Shown here piece after piece: positions 62,102 through 64,000 of a stretch of DNA of 64,000 bases. The notes beneath the pieces are model-generated. The model was not told the DNA's origin. It saw nothing but the letters and a program-made list of their open reading frames with translations, and made no database searches. Source of the DNA: Kitasatospora sp. NBC_01250 (GTDB taxonomy: Bacteria > Actinomycetota > Actinomycetes > Streptomycetales > Streptomycetaceae). The DNA lies in contig NZ_CP108476.1 of the NCBI RefSeq assembly GCF_036226465.1, positions 558,001-622,000 on the forward strand, written 5' to 3'. The position numbers were made by a program, and so were the translations under genes. How positions within the stretch are numbered: position 1 is the first letter of the stretch; every line of letters starts with the position of its first letter.

Positions 62102-63220
62102 TCAGCCGACCTTGAAGCTGCGCACCTCGTCGTCCTGCTCGCTGCCCGGGGTCAGCGTGTTCTCGGCCACCCGGTGGGCGCAGTCGGCCCGGTCGTAGAG
62201 CTGGATGCCGTGCCCGGTGTCGTCGCGCAGCGCGAACGCGGGCGCGCCCGCCCGGGCGTCCAGCGGTGCCACGACGTTGCGGCACTCGCCGGTCCGCAGG
62301 CCGTCCACCGTCTGCGCGAGTTCCGCCGGGCCGGTGGCGGCGGCGCTGTGGTAGCGCAGCAGCACGCTGCCGGCGATCGCGGTGTCGGTGTCCTGGGCGG
62401 CGCTGGGCAGCGGGTCGGCCCAGGGGCGGGGCTGCGCGGCGGGGCGGGCCGCGCTGTCCCGGTTGCGGTAGGACATGCCGGGCTTGAACTCGGTCGATCC
62501 GAAGAGCTCCGGGACGGTGACCGGGGTGTAGCCGGCCCGGCGCAGGTTGCGGATGAGCTGCGGGACGGCGGCCAGGGTGTCGCGCTGGTTGTCGGTGTCG
62601 TGCATCAGCACGACCGACCCGGCGCGCACCCCGGCCTCGGCGCGGCTGAGCACCTGGGCGGGATCGTGGTGGTACCAGTCGAGGCTGTCCAGGTCCCAGA
62701 GCATCAGGGGGTGGCCGTAGGCCGCGACCTGCGCGCTCTGGTTGCCGTAGGGCGGGCGCACCAGGGTGGGACGGGTGCCGGTGATGTCGGCGATCGTCTT
62801 CTCGGTGGCGGCCAGTTGGTCGTGCACCTGATCGGGTGTCAGCGCCCCGAGGTAGGGGTGCGTGTAGGTGTGGTTGCCGAGTGCGTGGCCCTCGGCGACC
62901 TCGCGCTTGACCAACTGGGGCCGGTAGGCGGCCTCCTGGCCGACCAGGAAGAAGGTCGCCTTGGTGTGGGCGGCGGCGAGGTCGTCGAGCAGGGCGCCGG
63001 TCGCGGCCGACGGCCCGTCGTCGAAGGTCAGCGCCACGCAGGCGAGCCGCGCGCAGTCCGGAGCCGGTGGCGCGGCGCCGGCCGGTTCCTGGGCCGGGGC
63101 CAGCAGGGCCGCGCACAGGCAGACCAGCGTCGGCAGCGCCGCGGCCCCCAGTCGCCCGCCCGGCGTGGTCACGAGCGCCCGGCGGGCGGCTGAGCGGCGG
63201 ACGCGCGCGAGGCATGGCAT
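62102..63220 (-). CDS. Secreted polysaccharide deacetylase
   Basis: 372 aa from ATG 63220 (AAGGAAG upstream). Signal peptide with basic start and LGAAALPTLVCLCAALLAPA. NodB domain motifs: VALTFDDGPSAATGALLDDL (D-D metal site), GHALGNHTYTHPYLGALTPD (HxxxH), VRPPYGNQS and LMHDT near its end. A C-terminal domain of about 120 residues follows, rich in polar residues and two cysteines; not recognised. It deacetylates a cell-wall or chitin-type polymer outside the cell. Confidence 0.9.
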   Translation of the reverse strand: MPCLARVRRSAARRALVTTPGGRLGAAALPTLVCLCAALLAPAQEPAGAAPPAPDCARLACVALTFDDGPSAATGALLDDLAAAHTKATFFLVGQEAAYRPQLVKREVAEGHALGNHTYTHPYLGALTPDQVHDQLAATEKTIADITGTRPTLVRPPYGNQSAQVAAYGHPLMLWDLDSLDWYHHDPAQVLSRAEAGVRAGSVVLMHDTDNQRDTLAAVPQLIRNLRRAGYTPVTVPELFGSTEFKPGMSYRNRDSAARPAAQPRPWADPLPSAAQDTDTAIAGSVLLRYHSAAATGPAELAQTVDGLRTGECRNVVAPLDARAGAPAFALRDDTGHGIQLYDRADCAHRVAENTLTPGSEQDDEVRSFKVG

Positions 63221-63422
63221 GGGTCTTCTTCCTTCAACGGGAGCCGGGCCGGACGCCGGGCCGGGAGCTTCAGTCGTTTCCATCTGATCCGCTTATATGA
63301 CTTATTTCTTCCTTACTTCACCCGCATGCCCGATCCCGCCCGTCCGCCCACGGCGGGCCCTCTGGCGGACCGGGAGCACCGCGCGGGACCCTTGGGCCAT
63401 CGACCTCACGATGGGAGAAGCG

Positions 63423-64000
63423 ATGGAACCAGTGGCTTCGAAGTCGACCGTCCGCAGCGTGACCTACGACCTGCTGCGCACCCTCGGACTGACCACCGTC
63501 TTCGGCAACCCCGGTTCGACGGAACAGACCTTCCTCCAGGAGTTCCCCGCCGACTTCCGCTATGTGCTGGCCCTCCAGGAGGCCTCGGTCGTCGCGATGG
63601 CCGACGCCTTCGCCCAGGTCACCGGCCGCCCGGCGCTGGTCAACGTGCACTCCTCGGCGGGCCTGGGTAACGCGATGGGCAACCTGGTCACCGCCTACCA
63701 CGCCAACACCCCACTGATCGTCACCTCCGGTCAGCAGCACCGCGAGATGGTCATCGGCGATCCCTACCTGTGCAACCGCGAGGCCACCACGCTGCCCAGG
63801 CCGTGGGTGAAGTGGTCCTACGAGCCCGCGCGGGCCCAGGACGTACCCGACGCGTTCATGCGGGCCTACGCGACGGCCCTGCAGCCGCCGGCGGGGCCGG
63901 TCCACCTGTCGATCCCCCTCGACGACTGGAACCAGCCGCTGGCCGGCCCCGCCCGGCTGCGCACCGTGAGCGACCGGGTCACCCCCGACGAGCAGCGCCT
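63423..64000 (+). CDS. Benzoylformate-decarboxylase-like ThDP enzyme, cut by the right edge
   Basis: 192 codons visible from ATG 63423, GGGAGAAG upstream. The N-terminal PYR domain has TTVFGNPGSTEQTFLQEFPA (the activating Glu lies in ALQEASVVAMADAFAQVTG) and LVNVHSSAGLGNAMGNLVTA, matching the Ser and His positions of MdlC. The motifs favour benzoylformate decarboxylase or a close relative over pyruvate decarboxylase. The C-terminal cofactor domain is outside the window. Divergent from the deacetylase. Confidence 0.85.
   Translation, partial: MEPVASKSTVRSVTYDLLRTLGLTTVFGNPGSTEQTFLQEFPADFRYVLALQEASVVAMADAFAQVTGRPALVNVHSSAGLGNAMGNLVTAYHANTPLIVTSGQQHREMVIGDPYLCNREATTLPRPWVKWSYEPARAQDVPDAFMRAYATALQPPAGPVHLSIPLDDWNQPLAGPARLRTVSDRVTPDEQR

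Overview
The window is high-GC DNA, with G or C in nearly every third codon position, frequent GTG starts and many 4-bp ATGA/GTGA gene overlaps. Its gene content (ECF sigma with zinc anti-sigma, mycothiol-type DinB enzyme, DUF574 methyltransferase, F420-type LLM oxidoreductase, rifampin phosphotransferase behind a rifampin-associated element) points to a filamentous actinomycete such as Streptomyces or Kitasatospora. No integrase, transposase, CRISPR, rRNA, NRPS or PKS gene was seen.

Layout. 0-5.8 kb: the start of a secreted protein, a membrane protein, and a sigma/anti-sigma pair that runs into an ABC exporter operon, followed by a lectin-like gene remnant. 6-12 kb: a thiamine-diphosphate 2-oxoacid decarboxylase with a fumarylacetoacetase-fold hydrolase that looks frameshifted at its N-terminus, a Ser-type tRNA-like sequence, an FAD enzyme and an aldo/keto reductase. 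11.5-16.2 kb: a TetR gene, an amidase with a small GatC/AtzG-like partner, and a divergent MFS plus metallo-beta-lactamase-fold pair; matching operator-like repeats lie before the TetR gene and between the divergent units. 16-26.5 kb: deaminase, LLM oxidoreductase, Lrp regulator, XRE regulator, an amino-acid ABC transporter behind a 25-residue Cys-containing leader peptide, a ThrE-type exporter and small enzymes. 26.7-34.2 kb: rph with its element, secreted proteins, GDPD plus an MFS gene, and tRNA-Ile(GAU).

34.2-40.7 kb is a cobalt/B12 block. Three cobalamin riboswitches precede a NiCoT transporter gene, a cbtB-cbtA-FhuF-like operon, and metE (B12-independent methionine synthase).

41.9-57.5 kb is an eleven-gene minus-strand run that looks like a small, NRPS-independent biosynthetic cluster. 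It encodes an isochorismatase-fold hydrolase, HypE, HypF, two ATP-grasp proteins (one a fusion of an ordinary and a circularly permuted module), an MFS exporter, a PLP decarboxylase, a membrane desaturase, both subunits of a B12-dependent glutamate-mutase-like enzyme, and a class III aminotransferase. HypE and HypF normally make the cyanide ligands of NiFe hydrogenase, but no hydrogenase or other hyp gene is present. This is the strongest candidate for an undescribed system: 3-methylaspartate-type chemistry, ATP-grasp amide formation, and carbamoyl- or nitrile-forming HypEF. The adjacent cobalt uptake genes could supply B12 to the mutase.

58.7-64 kb: an NTF2-like protein, an AraC regulator, a free-standing CBM5/12 module, a second Ser-type tRNA-like sequence, a methylguanine methyltransferase, a secreted polysaccharide deacetylase, and the start of a benzoylformate-decarboxylase-like gene cut by the right edge.
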